DNA from: Lachnospiraceae bacterium
Lineage (GTDB): Bacteria > Bacillota > Clostridia > Lachnospirales > Lachnospiraceae
Assembly: GCA_017440575.1 (NCBI GenBank)
Contig: JAFSGY010000092.1
Location: 1 to 56,933 of the forward strand
Length of the DNA: 56,933 nt
Direction: 5' to 3'
This document shows positions 15,493-24,352 of the stretch, one piece after another. Position numbers and translations under genes: made by a program. The first letter of the stretch is position 1. Each line of letters begins with the position of its first letter. The notes beneath the pieces are model-generated. The model was not told where the DNA came from, searched no databases, and saw only the letters and a program-made list of their open reading frames with translations.

Positions 15493-16377
15493 TTATAAGA
15501 TTCCGTATTCCTTCATTGCCTTTTCAAGCTTTGCTGCATTTACATCTTCCATCTCTGTAAGAGGTCTTCTTAATGGCCCAGCTTCCAATCCAATCAGATT
15601 AACACCTTTCTTAACAGGAATCGGATTCACTTCACAGAATAATGCATCGCAAAGAGGAATCGCTCTAAGCTGCTCCTGCATACTCTTCTCTACTTCACCC
15701 TTGAAATAATATTCACAAATGTCATGAGTCTGCTGTGGTGCTACGTTAGAAAGAACAGAAATTACACCCTTTCCGCCAAGTGACAGAATCGGAACAATCT
15801 GATCATCATTTCCTGAGTATAGGTCAACACAGCCATTTGCCAAGTGCATCAGCTTAGCAACCTGTGAAATATTACCGCTTGCTTCCTTAACACCTACAAT
15901 ATTCTCTACATCCTTGCAAAGACGTACTACTGTCTCCGGAGCCATATTACAGCCTGTTCTACTTGGTACATTATATAAAATGATAGGAACCTTAACAGAA
16001 TCTGCAATTAGCTTAAAATGCTCATAAAGACCATTTTGGGTAGCTTTATTGTAATAAGGAGTTACTACAAGAAGTCCATCAACACCAGACTTTTCAGCCT
16101 CCTGTGACAAATAAATCGCTGTTTCTGTACAGTTTGAACCTGTTCCTGCGATAACCGGTACTCTACCTGCAACCTTTTCCACACAATATTTAATAACGTC
16201 TAAATGCTCTTCATGGCTTAATGTAGAAGCCTCACCTGTCGTACCACATACAATGATAGCATCTGTACTATTCTCAATCTGAAAATCAATTAACTTTGCA
16301 AATGCCTCGTAATTAACCTCTCCGTTATCCTTCATAGGTGTAACAATTGCAACACCAGCGCCTGTAAAAATAGCCAT
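15493..16377 (-). CDS. dapA: 4-hydroxy-tetrahydrodipicolinate synthase
   Basis: The 294-residue enzyme starts at 16377 (MAIFTGAGVAIVTPM) after AGGAGGAG. It shows the Schiff-base region with the catalytic lysine in NIVGVKEASGNI, the tyrosine of ILYNVPSRTG, and CGTTGEASTLSHEEH. It condenses pyruvate with aspartate semialdehyde, the first step of the diaminopimelate/lysine branch. An in-frame extension up to 16587 is excluded: that DNA is the riboswitch. Expression is probably turned off by lysine through premature termination. Confidence 0.96.
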   Translation of the reverse strand: MAIFTGAGVAIVTPMKDNGEVNYEAFAKLIDFQIENSTDAIIVCGTTGEASTLSHEEHLDVIKYCVEKVAGRVPVIAGTGSNCTETAIYLSQEAEKSGVDGLLVVTPYYNKATQNGLYEHFKLIADSVKVPIILYNVPSRTGCNMAPETVVRLCKDVENIVGVKEASGNISQVAKLMHLANGCVDLYSGNDDQIVPILSLGGKGVISVLSNVAPQQTHDICEYYFKGEVEKSMQEQLRAIPLCDALFCEVNPIPVKKGVNLIGLEAGPLRRPLTEMEDVNAAKLEKAMKEYGIL

Positions 16378-16407
16378 AATCTTCTCCTCCTGTGATAAAT
16401 AATAAAT

Positions 16408-16443
16408 AAAAAACCGACCTTCTCTATTATATAGACGGTCGGC
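16408..16443 (-). terminator. Riboswitch expression-platform terminator upstream of dapA
   Basis: Minus strand CCGACC and GGTCGG with a further paired TCT/AGA region form the stem, followed by six T (plus 16408-16413). Confidence 0.85.
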
Positions 16444-16475
16444 GTACACTCCTGCATATAATACATGCATAACCT

Positions 16476-16637
16476 GATAGCTCCCCATCGAAACGATGAC
16501 AGTCATACAGCTCTTAACTATATGCCCAAGATAAAGACCTGTAGGGAATCTTTTCTTTCGGCGTCTTTTCCTTTCCCTTTTAGTCATCAGTGCCTACCAC
16601 CTCGTAAAACGTACTGATAAAAAACGCAACCTCTATC
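16476..16637 (-). ncRNA. Lysine riboswitch (L box) aptamer controlling dapA-dapB
   Basis: The minus-strand leader opens with GATAGAGGTTGCG and closes with GGAGCTATC, which pair to make P1. Between them are the L-box landmarks: ATCAGTA, GAGGTGGTAGG, AAAAGGGAAAGG, ACGCCGAAAG, CTTGGGC and GACTGTCATCG. The aptamer is followed by a terminator hairpin and then the dapA ribosome site. Lysine binding is expected to favour termination. Confidence 0.9.
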
Positions 16638-16663
16638 TTTATAGATATTTATGATGTTAACTT

Positions 16664-16693
16664 ATGATAGCACCATGCTACATACTATGTCAA
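16664..16693 (-). promoter_or_regulatory. Promoter of the L box-dapA-dapB transcript
   Basis: Minus strand -35 TTGACA (plus 16688-16693), 18-nt spacer, -10 TATCAT (plus 16664-16669). Confidence 0.75.
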
Positions 16694-16712
16694 GCATAAA
16701 GCACTAGAATTC

Positions 16713-17210
16713 TTATTCTCCAAATATTTTGTAGTTCATTGCATCAATTTTGGAAATCTCATCTGCAATTTCACATATACGGTCACTTAGATGAATGCCT
16801 GTCAGAATAATACTAACCTCATCCGACTTTGCATCCACAATGTGTTTCAAGTCATCTACGGATATAATTCCATTATCAATCAGTCCTAGTACCTCATCCA
16901 AAATCAAAAGGCTACATTCACCGGTTGTAAGTACCTTCTTGGCAAAATTCAATCCATTCTTTATGTTATATATCTCTTCCTTCTGTCTTTCCTCTGAAAG
17001 CTGGGAAAACTCATCCTCACTTTTCTCAAATCGAAAAATCTTAATCTCGGGCTCTAAACGCTTCATAAATTCTTCATTCTGCGTTCTCTTGAGGAAATTA
17101 ATAATAACCACATTCTTCCCGCTGGCAGCTACCTGAAGTGCCCTGCCTAACGCTGCTGCAGACTTGCCGTGTCCTTCTCCACTATATATCTGTACAACTC
17201 CCTGCTCCAT
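16713..17210 (-). CDS. CobO/BtuR-type corrinoid adenosyltransferase
   Basis: The 165-residue protein starts at 17210 (MEQGVVQIYSGEGHGKSAAA), after GGAGG. GEGHGKSAA is the P-loop variant (usually GDGKGKTTA), and SLLILDEVLGLID carries the Walker B/active-site region of the CobA/CobO family. These enzymes transfer the adenosyl group of ATP to cob(I)alamin or its precursors. The His in place of Lys and Ser for Thr in the P-loop are unusual but common in this Clostridial branch. No other cobalamin genes are nearby. It lies about 106 bp after the OB-fold gene on the same strand. Confidence 0.82.
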   Translation of the reverse strand: MEQGVVQIYSGEGHGKSAAALGRALQVAASGKNVVIINFLKRTQNEEFMKRLEPEIKIFRFEKSEDEFSQLSEERQKEEIYNIKNGLNFAKKVLTTGECSLLILDEVLGLIDNGIISVDDLKHIVDAKSDEVSIILTGIHLSDRICEIADEISKIDAMNYKIFGE

Positions 17211-17316
17211 ATCTATCCTCCATCCATGTGCATGCTTGCGTAATCCGTTTATGAATCCGACATGACTCGCAACTACATACGCAAACATGATAGCACAGAG
17301 TCTTTTTTATTGCAAC

Positions 17317-17955
17317 TTATATATTCTCCTCCTCAGGAAGCTCTAATTTGCTTACAGATACTTCATAAGCAATTCTCTTTTCCAAATCCTCATCTGAAAT
17401 TTTCTTCATATATTCTCTGGACTGAATTCTTCCCCAGACAAGGCATCTCTCTCCTACCTCAAAGCCAGAAGCATATCTTGCATTTCTTCCCCAGCAGATA
17501 CATGGAATATAATCCGACTTACCATATGGTCTGTTCACGGCAAGAAGCAAATCTGCGATTTCTCTTCCAAGAGGAGTCTTACGATAAACCGGCTCTTTAC
17601 AAATATAGCCATCCAAGAAAATCTGATTTGTTTTTACACTTTCATTAATCTCTTCCACAAACTCAATCTCTCTTGCAAAAACAGACAATACCAGCTTATT
17701 CTTTCTCTCTTCATGTCTGTTGTAAGAACGGAACTGTCCGCTAATCACTACGTTATAGCCCTTATAGTCCTCTGTTACATCAATCAGTCTCTCAGACACC
17801 ATAACAGGAATAATATCCATAGAATCCGAAAGTCGTGCCACACGGATATCTACCATATAAAAGCCTTCTCCAAAAATCTCATGGCTGAATGAAAAATCAC
17901 TTACGATTTCTCCCATCACTGTTACCTGATTGTTTTCAATAACCTTATCTGTCAT
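17317..17955 (-). CDS. Double OB-fold single-stranded DNA-binding-like protein
   Basis: The 212-residue protein appears to hold two SSB-like OB folds in tandem: the first from NNQVTVMGEIVSDF to ARE (about residues 6-95), the second from TNQIFLDGYICKEPVY, with CICWGRNARYASGFEVGERC, to the C-terminus. The second half matches SSB best (WGRNA, V-GxRxxVxGRIQSREY). The acidic DDIPF tip of housekeeping SSB is missing, so this is probably an accessory SSB paralogue and not the main one. Start 17955 follows GGGAG at 8 nt. Confidence 0.75.
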   Translation of the reverse strand: MTDKVIENNQVTVMGEIVSDFSFSHEIFGEGFYMVDIRVARLSDSMDIIPVMVSERLIDVTEDYKGYNVVISGQFRSYNRHEERKNKLVLSVFAREIEFVEEINESVKTNQIFLDGYICKEPVYRKTPLGREIADLLLAVNRPYGKSDYIPCICWGRNARYASGFEVGERCLVWGRIQSREYMKKISDEDLEKRIAYEVSVSKLELPEEENI

Positions 17956-18165
17956 AATATGTTCTCCCTTCTTATGCATAACTAAGAATTTACTCTAGTA
18001 TGTATTACATTTATATTCTTTTGTAAAAAGAGTTATTCACGATTTTCCTCTGTTTTCTTAAGAACCGTTCGTGCTATTTAGCCTTTTTCGTTATCTTTCC
18101 AACTTTTCCCGCATTTTTTCTCTTTTTTTCTACATATTTATATATTGTCAATTCCAGTTGAATCA

Positions 18166-18194
18166 TTGCAAAAGCCATGTTCAAGTGCTATACT
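18166..18194 (+). promoter_or_regulatory. Promoter of typA
   Basis: -35 TTGCAA (18166-18171), 17-nt spacer, -10 TATACT (18189-18194), 40 nt before the start codon. Confidence 0.8.
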
Positions 18195-18233
18195 GTTAAA
18201 GTTTGAAAAGATATAAAATAAATGGAGGTTCGT

Positions 18234-20063
18234 ATGAAACAAAAAAGAGAAGATGTCAGAAACGTAGCCATTATTGCCCATGTAGACCATGGTAAGACTA
18301 CTCTCGTAGATGAGCTGTTGAAGCAAAGTGGTGTATTTCGTGAGAATCAGGAAGTTGCAGAACGTGTCATGGACTCAAATGACATCGAGCGTGAACGTGG
18401 AATCACTATTCTTGCTAAAAATACAGCAGTTATGTACAAAGGAACCAAAATTAATATTATAGATACACCGGGACATGCTGATTTCGGTGGTGAAGTAGAA
18501 CGAGTTCTGAAAATGGTAAACGGTGTTATCCTTGTCGTTGACGCCTTTGAAGGAGCTATGCCTCAGACCAAATTCGTTTTGAAAAAGGCATTAGAGTTAA
18601 AGCTCCCTGTTATTGTATGTATCAATAAGATTGACCGTCCTGAGGCAAGAGCCTTAGAAGTAGTTGATGAAGTTCTTGAATTATTCCTTGAGCTTGATGC
18701 GGATGATGCACAGCTTGATTGTCCTTTCATATTTGCCTCTGCCAAGGCTGGTATTGCTTCCCTTGATGAAGATGAAATGGGTAGTGATATGACACCATTA
18801 TTCGAAACGATTCTTGATTATATTCCTGCTCCGGAAGGTGACCCGGAAGCAGGTACACAGGTCCTTATCAGTACGATCGATTATAATGAATATGTTGGTC
18901 GTATCGGTGTAGGTAAGGTTGATAACGGTGTTATTAAGGTAAATCAGGATGTTATCTTGTGTAACCACCATGAACCTGACAAGCAGAAAAAGGTTAAGGT
19001 CAGCAAATTATATGAATATGACGGACTAAATAAGGTAGAAGTAAAGGAAGCCGGAATCGGTGCTATCGTTGCCATTTCCGGTATTGCAGACATTCATATT
19101 GGTGATACACTCTGTTCCGTAGATAATGTAGAGCCGATTCCTTTCCAGAAGATTAGCGAACCTACGATTGCTATGCACTTTATCGTAAATGACTCTCCTC
19201 TTGCAGGTCAGGAAGGAAAGTTCGTAACCAGCCGCCATCTTCGTGAAAGATTATTCCGTGAACTTAATACAGACGTTTCCCTTCGTGTTGAAGAAACAGA
19301 AAATGCCGATTCCTTCAAGGTGTCCGGTCGTGGTGAGCTTCACTTATCTGTTTTAATCGAAAATATGAGACGTGAAGGCTTTGAATTCGCAGTAAGTAAG
19401 GCAGAAGTATTATATAAGGAAGATGAAAATGGTAAGAAGCTTGAGCCAATGGAGCTTGCCTATATTGATGTTCCGGAAGAATTCTCTGGTTCCGTTATTG
19501 AAAAATTAAGCCAGAGAAAGGGCGAGCTTCAGAATATGGGAATGGCAAGCGGCGGTTACTCAAGACTTGAGTTCTCTATTCCATCAAGAGGCTTAATCGG
19601 CTATCGTGGTGAATTCATGACTGATACTAAGGGAAATGGTATCTTAAATACAAGCTTTGACGGCTATGGACCTTTCAAGGGTGAGATTCAGTATCGTAAG
19701 CAGGGTTCTCTGATTGCCTTCGAAGCAGGCGAAGCAATTACCTATGGTCTTTACAATGCACAGGAGCGTGGTACACTTTTCATCGGGCCTGGTGAAAAGG
19801 TTTACTCTGGTATGGTCGTTGGACAGACAGGTAAAGCTGAAGATATCGAAATCAATGTCTGCAAGAAGAAACAGCTTACCAATACCCGTTCTTCCAGTGC
19901 TGACGAAGCACTCCGCTTAACACCTCCAAGAATCCTAAGTCTAGAACAGGCTCTTGACTTTATTGATACCGACGAGTTACTTGAGGTTACACCTACTACC
20001 TTAAGAATCCGTAAGAAGATTCTTGACCCGACTCTTAGAAAGAGAGCCGGATTTAAAAAATAA
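18234..20063 (+). CDS. typA: Ribosome-associated translational GTPase TypA/BipA
   Basis: The 609-residue GTPase has G1 [15 protein letters not shown]2 in [11 protein letters not shown]3 [15 protein letters not shown]4 NKIDRPEA and G5 FASAKAG, followed by EF-G-like domains II, III and V and the BipA-specific C-terminal domain ([20 protein letters not shown]). It binds the ribosome and helps large-subunit assembly and stress adaptation. Start 18234 ([10 protein letters not shown]) follows GGAGG; an ATG at 18222 overlaps that site. Single gene with its own promoter and terminator. Confidence 0.97.
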   Translation: MKQKREDVRNVAIIAHVDHGKTTLVDELLKQSGVFRENQEVAERVMDSNDIERERGITILAKNTAVMYKGTKINIIDTPGHADFGGEVERVLKMVNGVILVVDAFEGAMPQTKFVLKKALELKLPVIVCINKIDRPEARALEVVDEVLELFLELDADDAQLDCPFIFASAKAGIASLDEDEMGSDMTPLFETILDYIPAPEGDPEAGTQVLISTIDYNEYVGRIGVGKVDNGVIKVNQDVILCNHHEPDKQKKVKVSKLYEYDGLNKVEVKEAGIGAIVAISGIADIHIGDTLCSVDNVEPIPFQKISEPTIAMHFIVNDSPLAGQEGKFVTSRHLRERLFRELNTDVSLRVEETENADSFKVSGRGELHLSVLIENMRREGFEFAVSKAEVLYKEDENGKKLEPMELAYIDVPEEFSGSVIEKLSQRKGELQNMGMASGGYSRLEFSIPSRGLIGYRGEFMTDTKGNGILNTSFDGYGPFKGEIQYRKQGSLIAFEAGEAITYGLYNAQERGTLFIGPGEKVYSGMVVGQTGKAEDIEINVCKKKQLTNTRSSSADEALRLTPPRILSLEQALDFIDTDELLEVTPTTLRIRKKILDPTLRKRAGFKK

Positions 20064-20074
20064 TCTATTATGAC

Positions 20075-20119
20075 AAAAACATCAACTGTTGAATTTCTTC
20101 AAAACAGTTGATGTTTTTT
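20075..20119. terminator. Bidirectional terminator between typA and the MacAB-like operon
   Basis: AAAAACATCAACTGTT and AACAGTTGATGTTTTT form a 16-bp stem, serving both converging transcripts. Confidence 0.93.
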
Positions 20120-20134
20120 CATTTCTTTATACTT

Positions 20135-20809
20135 CTACTGCTCTGCCAAAAGTTCCCCATCGATAATCTTTACAATTCTCTTAGCAGACTTTGCAACATT
20201 CATATCATGTGTAATCATAACGATGGTATTGCCCATTTCATTCAACTCACAAAACAGCTTCAATACCTCCTGACCGCTTGTGGTGTCAAGTGCTCCCGTT
20301 GGCTCATCAGCAAGAAGTATCGACGGCTTAGATGCTAACGCTCTTGCAATGGACACTCGCTGCTTCTGCCCTCCGGAAAGCTCATTCGGGCGATGTCCAA
20401 GTCTGTGGTCAATACCAAGAAGCTTTACAATGTCCTGACACTGTGCCACTGCTTCCTTATGTATCATACCACGCATTAGTAAAGGCATAATAATATTCTG
20501 CATGACGTTATAGGTAGGAATCAGCTGATAATTCTGAAAAATAAATCCAATTTCCTTATTCCTTACCTGCGTCAATTCACTTTCTCTCATTTCATGAATA
20601 GCTCTGCCATTCAGAAAATATTCACCAGAATCCAGAACATCCATACAGCCGATAATATTCATTAATGTAGTCTTACCGGAACCGGAAGGTCCAAGAATTG
20701 CCACGAACTCTCCCTTTTCTACGGTAAAATTGATATCCTTCAATACAGGGACTGTCTCTTCGCCCAGCTTATATCCCTTATTGACATGTTTGATTTCGAT
20801 TAAGCTCAT
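20135..20809 (-). CDS. MacB/LolD-type ABC transporter ATPase
   Basis: The 224-residue ATPase has Walker A GPSGSGKTT, the Q-loop FIFQNYQLIPTYNVMQN, signature LSGGQKQRVSIARAL, Walker B ILLADEPTGALDT and the H-loop MITHD. It pairs with the FtsX-like permease encoded upstream. It is the last gene of a six-gene operon (27537 to 20135). MacB-type transporters use ATP hydrolysis to move or release substrates on the outer face of the membrane and do not pump through a channel. The substrate is unknown. Confidence 0.94.
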   Translation of the reverse strand: MSLIEIKHVNKGYKLGEETVPVLKDINFTVEKGEFVAILGPSGSGKTTLMNIIGCMDVLDSGEYFLNGRAIHEMRESELTQVRNKEIGFIFQNYQLIPTYNVMQNIIMPLLMRGMIHKEAVAQCQDIVKLLGIDHRLGHRPNELSGGQKQRVSIARALASKPSILLADEPTGALDTTSGQEVLKLFCELNEMGNTIVMITHDMNVAKSAKRIVKIIDGELLAEQ

Positions 20810-20847
20810 AATCTATGTACTAACCTTTCTATACCAAGTTTATACGT

Positions 20848-21237
20848 TTACTGCGTAATCCAGATTTTCAAAATATTCCTGTCATCTGCTTCATCCTCCT
20901 GCATTAACATCTGTATGGTATCACCACTGCTCAGTCTTGCAAAAGTCGTTGTCGTTCCAAGCTTCGTTACAATATCAGTTCCAACAGGAATCATCCACGT
21001 TTGTGTTTCTCCCTGCTTGTTTTCCTCTGTAACAATACTGCCTGTCATCTCATTTCCAAGCATTTTCATTATCCTAACATGAATTAGCTCCTGATTCTCC
21101 AACACTACGATTTCTTCCTCTTCTGCCTCCTGCTGTGCCATTACCTGTTGATATCCATAAACGCCACCACCTGCTGCCATAACCAGAATCAGAAGTACAA
21201 GCCATATCCATACTTTGCTTTTTTTCTTTTTATACAT
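20848..21237 (-). CDS. Single-pass membrane protein of the ABC operon, 129 aa
   Basis: A basic N-terminus (MYKKKKSKVW) leads into one membrane segment (residues 10-30), followed by a Glu/Gln-rich linker and an extracytoplasmic domain of about 85 residues with beta character (GSIVTEENKQGETQTWMIPV, TTFARLSSGDTIQMLM). I do not recognise the family. GGAGG precedes the ATG. It sits between permease and ATPase genes of the exporter, so it is probably an accessory subunit of that system. Confidence 0.75.
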   Translation of the reverse strand: MYKKKKSKVWIWLVLLILVMAAGGGVYGYQQVMAQQEAEEEEIVVLENQELIHVRIMKMLGNEMTGSIVTEENKQGETQTWMIPVGTDIVTKLGTTTTFARLSSGDTIQMLMQEDEADDRNILKIWITQ

Positions 21238-21258
21238 TTAACATCCTCCATAATTCTG

Positions 21259-21350
21259 CGAATTTGTGCAATACACAAATTTGCCCCATGAAAAATCTTC
21301 CGCATAAGGATTTTTCTGTGTGAGAAACTTCCGTTTATGGTTTTTCACAC
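21259..21350. repeat. Array of three adjacent hairpins between permease and 129-aa gene
   Basis: Hairpin A (21259-21283) has arms AATTTGTG/CACAAATT; B (21290-21316) GAAAAATC/GATTTTTC; C (21318-21350) GTGTGAGAAAC/GTTTTTCACAC. Loops of B (TTCCGCATAAG) and C (TTCCGTTTATG) agree at 8 of 11 bases. No T-run follows in the operon direction, so it is not a plain terminator. Confidence 0.6.
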
Positions 21351-21353
21351 TGT

Positions 21354-22715
21354 TTACTCCTGATTCAATGCAACAACCGGTATCAGCGTCGAAGCTTTAT
21401 ATGCCGGATAGAATCCGAACACAGAGCCTGTTATGACACCAAATACCACAGAGAGTACAGCTCCCTGCACCGATAATTCCACGCGAACAGAAAAGCTCTC
21501 CACTACCGGAGTAATTCCAAGCGAAACCATAACTCCCAATACCGCACCAAGCATACTGGTAAAGCAAGCCTCCAATAAAAACTCCAATAAAATATCCTTT
21601 TTCGAACACCCAAGAGCCTTCAAAATACCGATTTCGTTTGTTCTTTCCTTCACCGATACAAACAATACATTCATAATACCAATACCACCAACGATAAATA
21701 CAATAACCGCCATAGCTACGAGTAACAGCTGTAAGGTTTCATTTGATTTTGATGCCGCTTCCATCTTAGAGCCTGCATCCGATATCGTAAATTCTGCATT
21801 TGCATAGCTGTCAGATAAAACCGTCTCAATATCGACAATAATCTGCTCCACTAAGTCAACATCATCTGCAATTACGGTAATCGTAGGACTAACATCATCT
21901 CCTGTAATGTACTTAATGCCAGTACTATATGGAATAAATACCGTAGTATCAGGACTAATTCCTGATGCCACGGTTCCCATCTCTTCTAATACACCGCTAA
22001 CCACATAAGGTCTGCTGTCAATATAGATAACTTCCTCATAAGCATCGTAAACACTTCCAAATATCTCCTTCGCTGCAGTAATGCCAAGCACACAGTATTT
22101 TTCTTTATTTTCGTCATTTTCCTCTGATAAAAACTCACCAATCGCCATAGACATATTGCTGATGGTCATATAATTACTCTTTACACCCGCAATCGAATAA
22201 GAACTAGCTTCCTCTAATTCGCCACCTTCTATATCAGAACTTGTCGTATAGGAAATCGTTGCATCGGATATATTTGGTACAAATACAGTCAAATCCTCCA
22301 TATCATCTTCTGAAAGTACGATTTTTTCCTGATTCATACGTTCATCACCACTAAAGCCTGGAACACCACCTCCGTTAAAATCAGGCATACCTCCTCCTGA
22401 AAAATCACCGGCCGGCATTCCACCTGCTGACGGCATACCTCCACCAGGTAAGCCAACACTACCAGACATTCCGCCTCGATTACCACCCATTCCTCTTTCA
22501 AATTCCATCGCATTTACTTCATAGGAAATATCAATCGCACCGGCATTCAGATTCTTGAACTGCTCTGCAACCTCCACCTTTCCTCCAGTTCCAATAGCAA
22601 GCACCAGCATAATCGTTGCTGAACCTACTACAATACCAACAGAGGTTAAGATTACCTTGAATTTATTTTGCGCCAGATTCATAAAAACAAGTCTTAATAA
22701 TTCTGTCATTCTCAT
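21354..22715 (-). CDS. MacB-like ABC transporter permease (FtsX family) with Gly/Met/Pro-rich insert
   Basis: The 453-residue permease follows the MacB plan: one membrane helix at the N-terminus (residues 18-40, FKVILTSVGIVVGSATIMLV), a large extracytoplasmic domain, then three helices in the FtsX domain (MAVIVFIVGGIGIMNVLFVS and onward, with VKERTNEIGILKALGCSKKD). Residues 70-130 are a low-complexity stretch rich in GGM and GGGMP units, not part of standard MacB. Its ATG overlaps the stop of the adaptor gene upstream by 4 bp. It should work with the ATPase at 20135 and the three adaptors. Confidence 0.92.
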   Translation of the reverse strand: MRMTELLRLVFMNLAQNKFKVILTSVGIVVGSATIMLVLAIGTGGKVEVAEQFKNLNAGAIDISYEVNAMEFERGMGGNRGGMSGSVGLPGGGMPSAGGMPAGDFSGGGMPDFNGGGVPGFSGDERMNQEKIVLSEDDMEDLTVFVPNISDATISYTTSSDIEGGELEEASSYSIAGVKSNYMTISNMSMAIGEFLSEENDENKEKYCVLGITAAKEIFGSVYDAYEEVIYIDSRPYVVSGVLEEMGTVASGISPDTTVFIPYSTGIKYITGDDVSPTITVIADDVDLVEQIIVDIETVLSDSYANAEFTISDAGSKMEAASKSNETLQLLLVAMAVIVFIVGGIGIMNVLFVSVKERTNEIGILKALGCSKKDILLEFLLEACFTSMLGAVLGVMVSLGITPVVESFSVRVELSVQGAVLSVVFGVITGSVFGFYPAYKASTLIPVVALNQE

Positions 22716-24352
22716 GCTTCATTCACCTTACTTTCTATCAGGACCACATCACCCTCTGAAAGTCCTTCCACTATCTCTACATTGACACCATCCGAAAAGC
22801 CTGTGACTACATCCTTTTCTTGTACATTTCCTGACTCATCACGCACCTTTACATAAGACCTTGTTCCTTCGCGGAATATTGCTCTGTTGGAAACATATAA
22901 CACAGCCTCTGTTTCTTTCGTTACAAAAGTTACCTCTCCTGTCATCCCCTCATATAAGCCTGAAGTATCTCCTTGCAGTGTTACGGTTATGGTATAATAA
23001 AGCTCACCCGAGCTGCTGTCATATTCTGCATCCGATACCTCACTAATCATGGCATTATATACTTCCTCCGGATATGCGGTAAAACTGACATTTACTTTGC
23101 CATTCCTGTCTACCGCTTCATAATCAGCCTCACTAATACTAATATCCATAGTTACCTCGTCCTGATTATATAAAGACACCAAGACTGTTCCGGTTGTCAT
23201 GTTGTCTTCCTCAGAAAGCATAACCTCTGTAATAACACCTGCATACTCCGAAATCACCTGCGTACCACGAATGTAACTGTCAAAGCTGTTAAGCTTCTCT
23301 ACTGCATTCGCGTAATCGTTATACAACCTCATACTCTCATTATCAAAGCCCTCTCTCTGAATGCTATACCATTCATCTGCAACTTCGGCATAATACTGGT
23401 CTGTTTCCAACGTCTGCTTTGCCTCAAGCTCTCCACTCGCAAGCGCTCTGCACGCCTTGTTCCAGCTTCTGGAAGCTTCTGCTATCTCAGAAAACAAGGT
23501 TGTACTCTGCTCTTCTAATTGCTCCAGCTCTTCCTCGAGGCTTTCTACAATTGTCTTTGCCATATCTCTGGTGTTGCGAAATACTGTATAATAATAGGAA
23601 TCCTTAAAACGATTTTCATAATTCTCAGCTACCGCTGCCTCTGCTTCCTTCAACTCTTGCTTCGCTTCCGCAAGCTCTTCCTGCACCTTGGTTATCTCTT
23701 CCAAACTTTCATTATACTGGTTCTGTTTTTCTAACAGTTGCTCTTCTGCATCCAATACTGCCTGCTTCAACTCTAACATGGTCTGTTCGTATTCCACTGG
23801 TGCAAGCTTGCCATTTACTACATAAGTATTATAGCTCTGCTTTGCTCCTGAACTATCCTCCTGCTGCTCTACCTCAAGCGTTTCAAATTCTGCCAACATA
23901 TCTTCCACATCTGCCTCAAGCTGAGAGCGAATCTCATTCACACTTTCTTCCGATAAAGTATACAACACGTCACCAACAGCAATCTCTTGTCCTACCGTAA
24001 TATGTACCTGCTCTACTACCATTTCTTGTGATTCTGATGCAAACAAATTGCTACCAAAGGAAAAAGACATCATTCCGCCATTTCCCATCTGCATATCCAT
24101 TTCCGCGCCACCAGTATTCCCTTGTGTACTACTAGAATCACTATCTACCAAGGCACTGATATCCAAATCAAAGGTCTGCTCTATCGTCCCGATATTCACT
24201 TTCGAATCCTCGGTAATTCCTACCGTCAGGTCCCCATATTCTACCATTGCTTCACGATACACTACCGTCCCCTCTTCTTCACTGCCACATGCCACCAATA
24301 CCATACTTGCTGTTACAACACAGACCAGTGCCATTTTTTTATCTTGCTTCAT
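22712..24352 (-). CDS. HlyD/MacA-type adaptor lipoprotein (third adaptor of the operon)
   Basis: From ATG 24352 the 546-residue protein has a lipoprotein signal peptide ending in MVLVACGSEEE, so it should be anchored by a lipidated Cys. A barrel-sandwich first half (HITVGQEIAVGDVLYTLSEE) is interrupted by a long coiled-coil hairpin (about residues 135-360), then returns to the lipoyl (VISEYAGVITEVML) and beta-barrel domains, ending with the membrane-proximal VNVEIVEGLSEGDVVLIES. Near residue 85 is a Met/Gly-rich patch (GGAEMDMQMGNGGMMSF). GAGGAGAA before the start lies inside the upstream gene, which overlaps it by 14 bp. Confidence 0.88.
   Translation of the reverse strand: MKQDKKMALVCVVTASMVLVACGSEEEGTVVYREAMVEYGDLTVGITEDSKVNIGTIEQTFDLDISALVDSDSSSTQGNTGGAEMDMQMGNGGMMSFSFGSNLFASESQEMVVEQVHITVGQEIAVGDVLYTLSEESVNEIRSQLEADVEDMLAEFETLEVEQQEDSSGAKQSYNTYVVNGKLAPVEYEQTMLELKQAVLDAEEQLLEKQNQYNESLEEITKVQEELAEAKQELKEAEAAVAENYENRFKDSYYYTVFRNTRDMAKTIVESLEEELEQLEEQSTTLFSEIAEASRSWNKACRALASGELEAKQTLETDQYYAEVADEWYSIQREGFDNESMRLYNDYANAVEKLNSFDSYIRGTQVISEYAGVITEVMLSEEDNMTTGTVLVSLYNQDEVTMDISISEADYEAVDRNGKVNVSFTAYPEEVYNAMISEVSDAEYDSSSGELYYTITVTLQGDTSGLYEGMTGEVTFVTKETEAVLYVSNRAIFREGTRSYVKVRDESGNVQEKDVVTGFSDGVNVEIVEGLSEGDVVLIESKVNEA

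Noticed and set aside
16378-16587. In-frame N-terminal extension of dapA (70 residues)
   Set aside because: The DNA is the lysine riboswitch; the Arg/Lys-rich translation is unlike DapA, and a strong ribosome site precedes the ATG at 16377.
21259-21350. Rho-independent terminator inside the exporter operon
   Set aside because: No T-run after any of the three stems on the minus strand, and downstream genes clearly belong to the operon.
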